Source: Candidatus Omnitrophota bacterium
GTDB taxonomy: Bacteria; Omnitrophota; Gorgyraeia; B26-G9
Assembly: GCA_018817585.1 (NCBI GenBank)
Contig: JAHITE010000119.1
Coordinates: 1-47,380, forward strand
Length of the DNA stretch: 47,380 nucleotides
Direction: 5' to 3'
Numbering within the stretch: the first letter of the stretch is position 1; each line of letters opens with the position of its first letter. Below are positions 1 to 6,679 of this stretch, piece after piece. Below the pieces are notes generated by a model. It saw only the letters and a program-made list of their open reading frames with translations, was not told the DNA's origin and did no database searches. The translations under genes and the position numbers were made by a program.

Positions 1-58
1 CTACATACCCGCGCCACTGTGCCGAGTTTCTGTACTGCCTCTTTTTTTCTGCTGGCAT
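1..58 (-). CDS. 5' end of an unidentified gene running off the left edge
   Basis: On the minus strand an ATG at 56-58 follows a strong Shine-Dalgarno sequence (AAAGGAGG at about 66-73) with normal spacing, and the frame stays open to the window edge. The 19 visible residues begin MPAEKKRQYRNSAQWRG and are basic and hydrophilic. Too little is present to name a family. Base composition is higher in GC than the neighbouring AT-rich cassette. The gene diverges from the phage-like fragment at 102-446 with only about 40 bp between them. The call rests on the ribosome-binding site and the open frame. Confidence 0.55.
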   Translation of the reverse strand, partial: MPAEKKRQYRNSAQWRGYV

Positions 59-92
59 AATAACACCCTCCTTTTTCTGGTTAGGTGTTATT
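59..92 (-). promoter_or_regulatory. Hairpin enclosing the ribosome-binding site of the left-edge gene
   Basis: AATAACACC (59-67) and GGTGTTATT (84-92) form a perfect 9-bp inverted repeat with a 16-base loop. Read on the minus strand, the loop contains the AAGGAG Shine-Dalgarno core and the 3' arm ends directly before the ATG at 58. The hairpin could modulate initiation of the truncated gene. It could also be chance, because the stem is AT-rich. Seen in sequence; function is inference. Confidence 0.3.
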
Positions 93-101
93 TTATCGAA
101 T

Positions 102-446
102 ATGTCAGGGCTGGGCAACATGGGTTGGTCATACGCTTACGATTTATTGGATGACCTAGACAAAGGTGGTCATATCTTTAAGGAATTTAATGAAGCCTTA
201 AAGCCAACCTTTCCTAATTCAAAAAGACGATTCGGAGACCAAAAAACAATCAATGGTAAAGAATTGTTTAAATGGTCAGCTGTTTTCGTAAATACCTGTC
301 CTGATTGTCAAGCACTACATGGTCAAAGCAAGACAATGGAAGAATGGAAGAAAATAGGTTTACCCAGATCAGGAAAAACTCAGTGCAAAAAAGAGTGTAA
401 GTGTGCTATTGTCCCCGACAGAGAACCTTTGGATTTTTCTGAATAA
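102..446 (+). CDS. Phage minor-head (Mu gpF-like) C-terminal fragment
   Basis: The 114-residue product carries a segment at about residues 62-102 with CPDC, then a GLP-x-SG turn, then CKKECKC. Spaced Cys pairs followed by a short Cys-rich tail resemble the C-terminal region of phage head-morphogenesis (Mu gpF-like) proteins, which are normally several hundred residues long. Only the tail is present here. The same frame is open upstream to the window edge, there is no convincing Shine-Dalgarno before the ATG at 102 (ATG at 120 is an alternative), and the divergent gene at 1-58 leaves little room for a promoter. I read it as a decayed prophage remnant. The family call is from motif memory only. 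Confidence 0.4.
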   Translation: MSGLGNMGWSYAYDLLDDLDKGGHIFKEFNEALKPTFPNSKRRFGDQKTINGKELFKWSAVFVNTCPDCQALHGQSKTMEEWKKIGLPRSGKTQCKKECKCAIVPDREPLDFSE

Positions 447-481
447 TTCAGTATATATAAAGAGAAGTAATAATAGGTTGT

Positions 482-769
482 TTAGATAAAAGCTCTTAAT
501 TTTATGTAATATTCTGTCCCCTTTAAAGAACAGTCAATTAGCCTGTTAAAATCTTCAGCACCTAATCTAAGATCATGCGCAATATGTTTACTTTTATTAC
601 TATGCATAAGACGATTATGTTCATTAGGTATTTTAACTTTAGTAACCAATACCTTCCCAACATAAATGCCTCCCCACCAATGTGGAGCATTTTTATTAAT
701 AATTTCTGGTTTTATTTTAGATAGGATTTTCTTTCTAATTAGTTTTTCCGGATAGCTATTAATCTTCAT
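482..769 (-). CDS. HicA-like toxin candidate, last gene of a three-gene cassette
   Basis: A 95-residue basic protein. Its C-terminal half (about residues 45-90) has the order: charged stretch with two His, Ser/Lys-rich turn, an 'IA..L.L...F..LI.C.L...EYY' helix pair. I recall this pattern from a HicA-like family of small dsRBD-fold proteins encoded in toxin-antitoxin loci. The catalytic-type His expected for HicA would be among H48, H56 or H62. Its ATG overlaps the stop of the upstream gene (TAATG), so translation is probably coupled. Its position after a HicB-like partner supports a toxin role. It could equally be an uncharacterised accessory protein. Confidence 0.45.
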   Translation of the reverse strand: MKINSYPEKLIRKKILSKIKPEIINKNAPHWWGGIYVGKVLVTKVKIPNEHNRLMHSNKSKHIAHDLRLGAEDFNRLIDCSLKGTEYYIKLRAFI

Positions 770-1212
770 TATTGATTACTTATATGTGACGACAAGATTC
801 GTTTCCAATTCAAAGGAAACTTGCCTAGGTTAGCATCATTTTTAGAAGATAAATATTCATACATTTCTGTCAAATTCTGGTTTAATTCTCGCAAAGTTTC
901 AAATTCATTATTCCCAAAACTATACAATTCAAGTTCTTCAATTTCTCCAAGCACTTCGTCTCCAGTTTTAGTTATTTTTACTTCAAACGCTCTTTTTAAT
1001 TTATAATTAAAATTAATTAATGTATCTATTTTGGTATATAATATATCCGTTTCGTTTATACAGCGATTTTCCCCCTCAATAAACACCTCACTAGAAGCTG
1101 AAAACAAAAATGGAATATTCAAGTAATAAGCAAACGAAGCACTATTCATATGTACCTGAACAGAGTTGCTTTCTGTAGCACTAGGAACGCAACTAACTAT
1201 ACCCTCTTCCAT
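769..1212 (-). CDS. HicB-like antitoxin candidate, middle gene of cassette
   Basis: A 147-residue acidic protein. The segment from about residue 74 to 120 runs beta strand (FEVKITKTGD), a second strand ending ELELYSFG, then 'NNEFETLRELNQNLTEMYEYL'-type helix. This is the strand-strand-helix plan of the partial-RNase-H fold of HicB antitoxins, where the usual text is 'GDTEEEALENIKEAI'. The N-terminal 70 residues are extra and unrecognised. It has TAATG overlaps at both ends (with 1212-1601 upstream and 482-769 downstream), a strict coupling typical of toxin-antitoxin operons. Family assignment is inference from fold-level pattern and context. Confidence 0.4.
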   Translation of the reverse strand: MEEGIVSCVPSATESNSVQVHMNSASFAYYLNIPFLFSASSEVFIEGENRCINETDILYTKIDTLINFNYKLKRAFEVKITKTGDEVLGEIEELELYSFGNNEFETLRELNQNLTEMYEYLSSKNDANLGKFPLNWKRILSSHISNQ

Positions 1213-1601
1213 TATTTCTTCTCCTTTTTCAAGCTAAGAGGTAAAAATATTTCATCATAGTCTTTAATTTTTTTTTCTAACCAGGTCTTAATTGCTTTAG
1301 CTGTTTCAATATCAAAAGTCATTCCACATTCAATCTCCCTAATTAGTCCTTCTTTACCTTCTCTTGATATTTCTTTTCCAATTCGGCTGTCTGGCAATAT
1401 CTCATGTGTAGTCTTTTTTGGCGTCACACTACGCTCAATAAATAACTCACAGTATAGCTTACCTTTAGGGGTTATTCCCCCAAATATCCCATCAACCTGA
1501 TAAGAACGATAAGCTAACGTTTTTAAATAATGAACATCTATCACCTTTTTTTCCAATAAGTTACTCTTTTTGATAACTTTGTTTTTATTATTTTTTTGCA
1601 C
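1212..1601 (-). CDS. Conserved small hypothetical, first gene of cassette
   Basis: A 129-residue protein starting with GTG at 1599-1601 after GGAGGA. The core (residues about 23-115) reads 'YLKT..YR.YQVDGIFGGITPKGKLYCELFIER', then 'EGLIREIECGMTFDIETAKAIKTWLEKKI'. I recognise this arrangement from widespread uncharacterised proteins of about 130 residues but cannot name a family or function. The N- and C-termini are lysine-rich and likely disordered. Its stop overlaps the start of the next gene (TAATG). It leads a cassette whose other two members look like a HicBA-type pair, so it may be a third component or a neutral passenger. Confidence 0.6.
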   Translation of the reverse strand: MQKNNKNKVIKKSNLLEKKVIDVHYLKTLAYRSYQVDGIFGGITPKGKLYCELFIERSVTPKKTTHEILPDSRIGKEISREGKEGLIREIECGMTFDIETAKAIKTWLEKKIKDYDEIFLPLSLKKEKK

Positions 1602-1640
1602 AATTCCTCCATTTTTTTCAAAATACTTATATATTATATT

Positions 1641-1669
1641 ATTTTATTACTAACTTAAAAAATGGTCAA
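1641..1669 (-). promoter_or_regulatory. Predicted sigma70 promoter of the three-gene cassette
   Basis: On the minus strand TTGACC (1664-1669) and TAAAAT (1641-1646) are separated by exactly 17 bases. This places a start site near 1634, about 33 bases before the GTG of the first cassette gene. The -35 matches consensus at 5 of 6 positions and the -10 at 5 of 6. Confidence 0.5.
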
Positions 1670-1683
1670 TACCAAAACCACTT

Positions 1684-1700
1684 ATAACAAGAATTGTTAT
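1684..1700. promoter_or_regulatory. Operator-like palindrome upstream of the cassette promoter
   Basis: ATAACAAGAATTGTTAT is a perfect 7-bp inverted repeat around a 3-base centre, located 14 bases upstream of the predicted -35 element. Toxin-antitoxin operons are commonly autoregulated by the antitoxin binding such palindromes. Here that is inference; the T-run just to its right means it could also be a weak plus-strand terminator. Confidence 0.35.
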
Positions 1701-1877
1701 TTTTTCTATTTCTGCATCAAGATTCATTGGTTCCACAAACTTTTTTGTAAACTTTCTAAACAAATTTCGGGCGCCCATAACTAAAATTGAAGGGTTTATC
1801 AAACCTTTATATTTCTAGTATACATCTTACCATAATTGACGTCAACATCTGAATGCCACAATACCACAATTTTCCTC

Positions 1878-1906
1878 TTGATAAGTATTAATTTTTATGT
1901 CATACT
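1878..1906 (+). promoter_or_regulatory. Possible promoter of the small membrane protein gene
   Basis: TTGATA (1878-1883), 17-base spacer, CATACT (1901-1906). The -35 is good, the -10 matches only 4 of 6 consensus positions. The predicted start would leave a very short leader before ATG 1928. Confidence 0.3.
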
Positions 1907-1927
1907 TGTAATATAAAAGAGGATACC

Positions 1928-2227
1928 ATGAAAACATTTTTAATTATTTGGATTGCAATAGTATTAATATGTTCTATCTTTATGGTCTGGAATGCGTGTA
2001 CTTCTATCCAACTAAACCGAGAAATGGCTTGCAAGGAAATGAATAAAAGATTAGAGGGTTCTCCCGTTAGATGGAGTGTTGATACTATTAATTGGGATAG
2101 CTGGGGAGCATTAAGTGATTTTGAGTTCATAACAAAACCAGTCTTATTATTTGTCTTATTTTTTGGAGTTTGCCCCATCGCTTTTATTTCTTTAGTTGCT
2201 ATAGCTATAAATACATCTAAAAAGTAA
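1928..2227 (+). CDS. Small two-helix membrane protein, unknown
   Basis: A 99-residue product with an N-terminal hydrophobic helix (about residues 3-24), a polar loop of about 45 residues containing two Trp (W61 probably within a DTINWDSW patch), and a second helix (about 69-93) ending in TSKK. The start is supported by AGAGGA six bases upstream. The overlapping minus-strand frame at 1900-2322 has no ribosome-binding site and a composition typical of a shadow. I recognise no family. It is one of only two plus-strand genes in the window, which fits an acquired or accessory gene. Confidence 0.55.
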   Translation: MKTFLIIWIAIVLICSIFMVWNACTSIQLNREMACKEMNKRLEGSPVRWSVDTINWDSWGALSDFEFITKPVLLFVLFFGVCPIAFISLVAIAINTSKK

Positions 2228-2453
2228 CTCATTTTCTTGACTTCCTTAAGTTCTCTGCTTCTATCCTCTTGACCTCTGAGTCTATTACTTGCGTTTAATT
2301 CATTCATTATTTCTAATAGCATTAGGGATGTTGCTTATAGAGAATCCTTGTGCCTTCTAACTATTAGACTGGAAGCAATTCCCGCATTTTGTATATGGAA
2401 CTTAATTCATCCATTATCTGGTTCCAACTAAAGCCTGTTGGGACTACCAAAAT

Positions 2454-2483
2454 ATATAAGCCGCTATTTATAGCGGCTTATAT
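2454..2483 (-). terminator. Rho-independent terminator after the Cys-rich gene
   Basis: A perfect 12-bp stem (2454-2465 with 2472-2483, core AAGCCGCT/AGCGGCTT) with a 6-base loop, 36 bases past the stop of the minus-strand gene at 2519. On the minus strand it is followed by ATTTTGG, a short U-rich run. It could also serve the converging plus-strand gene at 1928-2227. Confidence 0.65.
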
Positions 2484-2518
2484 TACATATACTATTCAAG
2501 CTAATTACAGTATTACAT

Positions 2519-2851
2519 TCATTTAAAAATACTTCCATCTGGCATTAAATCAAATGGCGGAATATTGCCTCTTTTTCTGATTTTAAATCTTTTACAATAA
2601 GAATTGTTTTTTTCTGAAAGACAGTATTTATTGACAAGCGCTAAAAATTCATCAAAATCCACTGATTTAAAATGTTCAAAAGCCGGACATTGATTAAGAT
2701 ATTTACAGGCATACCCCAAATCATTGATTGCAATATAAAATGGACATTGCTGGTGTTTTTCAGTAGAACAATAACTGCCAGTATCTATTGGTAAAAATCC
2801 AATTTTATACTGACATTCTCTTGCATAATCTACAAACAAGGGGCATTGCAT
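2519..2851 (-). CDS. Cysteine-rich small protein, possible metal or Fe-S binder
   Basis: A 110-residue protein with eight Cys: C3, C13, C28, C36, C49, C55, C77 and C86. The pattern is roughly duplicated: CP-x-F ... C ... YC ... CPFY, then C ... CPAF ... YC ... YCKRF. Small proteins with CP-x-F and YC-x7-8-C spacing occur in several sediment and anaerobe lineages and are generally uncharacterised; the Cys count would allow a [4Fe-4S] cluster or zinc site. It has no signal peptide, so it is probably cytoplasmic. It is monocistronic: its own promoter upstream (TTGACA/TATATT) and a terminator downstream. Function unknown. Confidence 0.7.
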   Translation of the reverse strand: MQCPLFVDYARECQYKIGFLPIDTGSYCSTEKHQQCPFYIAINDLGYACKYLNQCPAFEHFKSVDFDEFLALVNKYCLSEKNNSYCKRFKIRKRGNIPPFDLMPDGSIFK

Positions 2852-2877
2852 ATTTTCGATTTCCTCTACTTAGTATA

Positions 2878-2907
2878 AATATAACATTAAAACAATTAAG
2901 CTGTCAA
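2878..2907 (-). promoter_or_regulatory. Sigma70 promoter of the Cys-rich gene
   Basis: On the minus strand a perfect TTGACA (2902-2907), an 18-base spacer and TATATT (2878-2883). A start site near 2871 would give a leader of about 20 bases with AGAGGA before the ATG at 2851. Confidence 0.6.
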
Positions 2908-2919
2908 ACAAAAATATCT

Positions 2920-3405
2920 TTATTTAAGTTTATACTTTAATGTCCGCAAAAGATCCTTACGCCATTTAATATCTTTCTTTTTTTCAATACCTTTTGGCTT
3001 AGCCCCATCAATCACGCCCAAAATCCCTCTACCCTGCACTGTTTCCGCGGTAACAACTTCTAAAGGATTAGCCGTTGCGCAGAAAATCTGACAAACCTCA
3101 GGTACCTCCCGGATCGATCGCATAACATTAATTGGAAAAGCATTTTTTAAAAATAAAACAAAACAATGCCCTGCCCCTATATCAATCGCTGCTTTTTGAG
3201 CAGCTTGCTCAAGATCACTGTCATTACCCTGGCTGCGCACCAAGCAAGCCCCTGATGCCTCACAAAACCCTAGGCCGAATTTTATTCCAGGCACGGTGGA
3301 AATAAGCGCTTCATATATATCTTCCACTGTTTTAATAAAATGACTTTGTCCGATTATTACATTTGCCCCTTCTGGTATATTAATTTTCACATTATCAATT
3401 TCCAT
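2920..3405 (-). CDS. Adenosine-specific kinase family protein (COG1839/PF04008)
   Basis: A 161-residue protein matching the adenosine-specific kinase family by its GANVIIGQSHFIKTVEDIYEAL start, the GIKFGLGFCEASG segment (about 40-52), the GAGHCFVLFLKNAFPINV segment, and the IFCATANPLEVV ... GRGILGVIDG segment near residues 108-134. The family is small, compact and common in archaea and some anaerobes; the kinase label comes from limited work and the cellular role is poorly defined. Length is normal. Start supported by GGGAG upstream of ATG 3405. It lies downstream of the V-ATPase terminator and has its own -10-like TATAAT at 3471-3476, so it is probably transcribed separately. Confidence 0.85.
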   Translation of the reverse strand: MEIDNVKINIPEGANVIIGQSHFIKTVEDIYEALISTVPGIKFGLGFCEASGACLVRSQGNDSDLEQAAQKAAIDIGAGHCFVLFLKNAFPINVMRSIREVPEVCQIFCATANPLEVVTAETVQGRGILGVIDGAKPKGIEKKKDIKWRKDLLRTLKYKLK

Positions 3406-3501
3406 AATATTTCTCCCAAGATAATCATTAACAAAATTTTATTTTTATCCCAGCAAATCATGACTTATTAATTATAACAAAAAAAAAGATATTTTAATAA
3501 A

Positions 3502-3535
3502 AAAAAACGGATGAATTATTTTTCATCCGTTTTTT
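3502..3535 (-). terminator. Rho-independent terminator of the V-ATPase operon
   Basis: A perfect inverted repeat with core ACGGATGAA/TTCATCCGT and a 6-base loop, flanked by A- and T-runs on both sides, 15 bases past the stop of the K subunit. On the minus strand the stem is followed by nine consecutive T. The symmetric flanks would allow termination in both directions. Confidence 0.9.
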
Positions 3536-3549
3536 AACTAATTTTAAAT

Positions 3550-4026
<477 letters not shown>

Positions 4027-4037
4027 TTAAAATTTCA

Positions 4038-5825
4038 TTATTTTACATTTTTAAACGGAACATACTCTCTTCCGCCGCCTTCAAAACCCGCATTTTTATA
4101 AAACTCAACAAATGTAAGACGCAATGGATGAACAAAACTAGACAATCCGCTTAGCAGAAAATTTAAAGTATGCCCAAAAATCAAAAAAGCAAAAGTTAAA
4201 AAATACCCAATATATGGAATTGTCCTAAAGGTCATCCCAATCTCATTTACCACAAGCCCTAAAATTGCTCCAGAAATTCCAAGGGCAAATAAACGAACAT
4301 AGCTTAACACATCTCCTAAAAACCCCGTAAGACCACCGTATAACTCCCAAAGCCCCTTACCGATGCGAACAAATATATTAGCCTTAAGATCATTAAAAAG
4401 TAGAATCAGAACAAAACCAGTAAAAGCACTATACTTAGCCCAATCAGAAGCTGTCTTAGTAGCTAAAGACGCTAATACCAATGGCAAAACACCTGCAAGC
4501 ATTATTAGCCAGCCCCAAGCTGACACGCTTGCCATAAACCCAAATTGACGAATCCTGCCAATTGCTTTTAACAGCAATCCAAAAAATATCTGCACTACGC
4601 CAATTTTAAGCGCAAGATAGAATAGCTGGTCCTGATTAAATAAAACTATATTTTTAATAAATTCAATTTTTACTAGTTCTACTCCAAATAAATTCCCGGA
4701 AATAAGTCCAAACAAAAACGTTGATAAACCAAATACCGCGCCTAAAATTAAAAACGGTCTCTGCGCTGAATTAACTTTTTTCCAAAACCCAGCACATAAC
4801 AAAAGAATTATTAAACCATATCCCGCGTCTCCCAAACAAAAGCCAAAAAACAAAGTAAAAAACGGAGCAAAAAAAGCCGTTAAATCCATTTCTGAATATT
4901 GCGGCAAAGCAAACATCTTAGTTATTGGCTCAAATAATTTATTAAACCAATTATTTTTCAGTAAAACCGGCACATCCTCACCTGGTTCCGGCTGACTAAA
5001 ATAAAAGTAAACATCCTGCTTTTCCAGAAACTGTTCCATTTTCGTTTTCTGCTGTCTGGGCAGCCAACCATTTATAATAAAAACTTTCTCCTCGGCAGCA
5101 TGCGCCAAATTATTGCTGACCAGTAAATAATTCAGCCGGGTTTTCTGCTGATTACAATAATCCTGCACTTGTTTATTCTCGGCGATAAGTGTTAATATTA
5201 GCTTATTTTTCCCTTCAATTTGTTTACTCAAAGACAAAGCTTGCTGCTCAAGCTCCTGGATATTCACCGCTGGATAAAAAAATTCATCACAATCCAGTTT
5301 TACTTGCTGATCTTTTTCAAAAACCACAAAATAAACATAGGTTTTATCTCTTGAGATCTCATGGGCGCAAATATTTTCGTCCAAGTCATTCAAACTGAAT
5401 TTTTTAATTGGACTGATAAAAAACCTGACCTTTACTCCCGAGCTGTTCAAGCGTTCGATCGCTTTGCGTTCAAATTCTCCCCAAGGAGCAAGATTACGGA
5501 TTTCTTTTTCTGTTTTCTCTAGATTATCCGTTAATTCGATTAACTCTAACTTTATTTTTTCAAACAGCTCAACCAGTTCAAAACCCTGCTTAGCCTTAAA
5601 TTCATCTGGTAATTTACCCTCAGCTAAACCCTCTTTTGTTTTTTTAGCTGCTTTTAAAAATAATTCACAGCGCGTTATTTCTGACTGAATTAATTTCAAC
5701 TGCTGATCAGCGTCTTTTTTCTCCTGAGATATATGCAAAAGCCCAAGGGACTGTAAAGCCGCTAAAAAATCTTCTTTAATCTTATGAAAAATAAGAACTG
5801 TGACTTTTTCCATTGGAGCAATCAT
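4038..5825 (-). CDS. ntpI: V-type ATP synthase subunit I (stator/a subunit)
   Basis: The 595-residue product has a cytoplasmic N-terminal half (about 1-300) with alternating coiled-coil segments and a C-terminal membrane half (about 310-585) with seven to eight helices, the plan of V-ATPase subunit I/a. FFTLFFGFCLGDAGYGLI opens the membrane part and SYVRLFALGISGAILGLVVNEIG holds the essential rotor-facing Arg. The 'GHTLNFLLSGLSSFVHPLRLTFVEFYKNAGFEGGGREYVPF' region is the typical C-terminus. It is somewhat shorter than common homologues (about 620-660), mostly in the N-terminal half. Its start overlaps the stop of subunit D (ATGA), indicating translational coupling. Confidence 0.93.
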   Translation of the reverse strand: MIAPMEKVTVLIFHKIKEDFLAALQSLGLLHISQEKKDADQQLKLIQSEITRCELFLKAAKKTKEGLAEGKLPDEFKAKQGFELVELFEKIKLELIELTDNLEKTEKEIRNLAPWGEFERKAIERLNSSGVKVRFFISPIKKFSLNDLDENICAHEISRDKTYVYFVVFEKDQQVKLDCDEFFYPAVNIQELEQQALSLSKQIEGKNKLILTLIAENKQVQDYCNQQKTRLNYLLVSNNLAHAAEEKVFIINGWLPRQQKTKMEQFLEKQDVYFYFSQPEPGEDVPVLLKNNWFNKLFEPITKMFALPQYSEMDLTAFFAPFFTLFFGFCLGDAGYGLIILLLCAGFWKKVNSAQRPFLILGAVFGLSTFLFGLISGNLFGVELVKIEFIKNIVLFNQDQLFYLALKIGVVQIFFGLLLKAIGRIRQFGFMASVSAWGWLIMLAGVLPLVLASLATKTASDWAKYSAFTGFVLILLFNDLKANIFVRIGKGLWELYGGLTGFLGDVLSYVRLFALGISGAILGLVVNEIGMTFRTIPYIGYFLTFAFLIFGHTLNFLLSGLSSFVHPLRLTFVEFYKNAGFEGGGREYVPFKNVK

Positions 5826-6412
5826 ATTAAAGCTGCCTCCATCCGGTTTTTAATTACTTTTTGCGAAGACTTAGACAAATTATCCTGATCTTCTAAAAAC
5901 CGTTTAATCCGGCGAATTGATTCTTCAAAAAAAGGTATCTGCACTTTTTCATAGAGATTAACTTTTTGCGTTGTTTTCCGGCGCGCGTATTCCACGCTTT
6001 CCAAAATATTGTTTTCATTAACTAATTCTAATTTAAGCTGTAATACTTTTTTTAAAATTTCAATACCCTGAAAAACCCAGCTCGGATACGTAAAAAAGTT
6101 TATCTCTTCCGTATTAAAATCAATACTTTCAATAATATATACCGCTAAACTCGCTATTTTTTTCTTTTTAAAATTAACTTTTTCAATTTTAATAATATTA
6201 GGAAATTCTACCCATAAGCGCTGCATCGGCTCAAGCAAAGCCAGGGTTGCGGCATAACCAAACTCTAATTCTTTGATTTTTGCTCTAATTTTTCTTGTCT
6301 CAGCTCTTAATGCTGATTCCTTGCTTCTTAAAACCGGCAAAGCATTTTCCCGCATCGACAAGTCTTTATTAATCTTAAGCAAAGCTGTTTTATTATATTG
6401 GATTTGCGCCAC
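5822..6412 (-). CDS. ntpD: V-type ATP synthase subunit D (central shaft)
   Basis: The 196-residue product is almost entirely predicted coiled coil, with the N-terminal 'NKTALLKINKDLSMRENALPVLRSKESAL' and C-terminal 'RRIKRFLEDQDNLSKSSQKVIKN' helices typical of the rotor shaft subunit D that transmits rotation between A3B3 and the c ring. It starts with GTG after AGAGGA. Compared with Enterococcus or Thermus D it carries a divergent middle (about 60-130), as also in the Bacteroidetes/Chlamydia-type enzymes. Separated from the upstream B gene by 240 bp holding a repeat element, which breaks the otherwise tight operon. Confidence 0.88.
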   Translation of the reverse strand: MAQIQYNKTALLKINKDLSMRENALPVLRSKESALRAETRKIRAKIKELEFGYAATLALLEPMQRLWVEFPNIIKIEKVNFKKKKIASLAVYIIESIDFNTEEINFFTYPSWVFQGIEILKKVLQLKLELVNENNILESVEYARRKTTQKVNLYEKVQIPFFEESIRRIKRFLEDQDNLSKSSQKVIKNRMEAALI

Positions 6413-6652
6413 GCTTTATCCTCTGTTTCGTATTGCGTTTAGTTACCAGTTGCCAGTTACGATTTAGAACTTTTTACTTTAAGAACTTTCAACTGTATTA
6501 ACATATTACATAAAAAAAACTATTTGATAGATACCCCAATATAGATAGTCTGGGCAAAAATTCTCTTTGAGCGGCGCTTTCGAACGTAATTTTGACAGGG
6601 ATGTCAAAATAGTGAGAACGCGCGGCTGGGCCTGCACGATGCAGGCTCAGGC
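6413..6652. other. Intergenic region inside the V-ATPase operon, contains a repeat element
   Basis: The gap between subunits B and D is occupied mainly by copy 1 of a 132-bp repeat. The remaining segment at 6425-6470 has a short imperfect direct repeat (AGTTACCAGTTGCCAGTTAC) of no recognised function. I see no terminator that would clearly isolate the D-I-K genes, although the repeat hairpins might attenuate transcription. Confidence 0.6.
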
Positions 6653-6679
6653 TTAGTGAAAAGATGTGTTTTTGCCTGT
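6548..6679. repeat. 132-bp MITE/BIME-like element, copy 1
   Basis: Nearly identical to 12707-12837 (one indel and about four substitutions by eye) and in the same orientation. The ends form an imperfect inverted repeat: CTGGGCAAAAA at the left and TTTTTGCCTG at the right. Inside are two perfect palindromes, ATTTTGACA/TGTCAAAAT (6589-6597 with 6602-6610) and GCCTGCA/TGCAGGC (6630-6636 with 6640-6646), plus an imperfect outer stem between GCGGCGC and GCGCGGC. The right end overlaps the 3' end of ntpB and encodes its last seven or so codons and stop. No coding capacity, so any mobility would be non-autonomous. Confidence 0.85.

Larger units (their letters stand above)
1602..1927. other. 326-bp intergenic region, AT-rich
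   Basis: Between the divergent cassette and the small membrane protein gene. It holds the cassette promoter, the ATAACAA palindrome and a weak rightward promoter. The segment 1702-1870 has no open frame of note and no repeat that I can see elsewhere in the window. Confidence 0.6.

Noticed and set aside
1900..2322. Minus-strand open frame of 140 codons overlapping the small membrane protein gene
   Set aside because: It has no ribosome-binding site, while the opposite frame has AGAGGA before its ATG and a coherent two-helix membrane protein.
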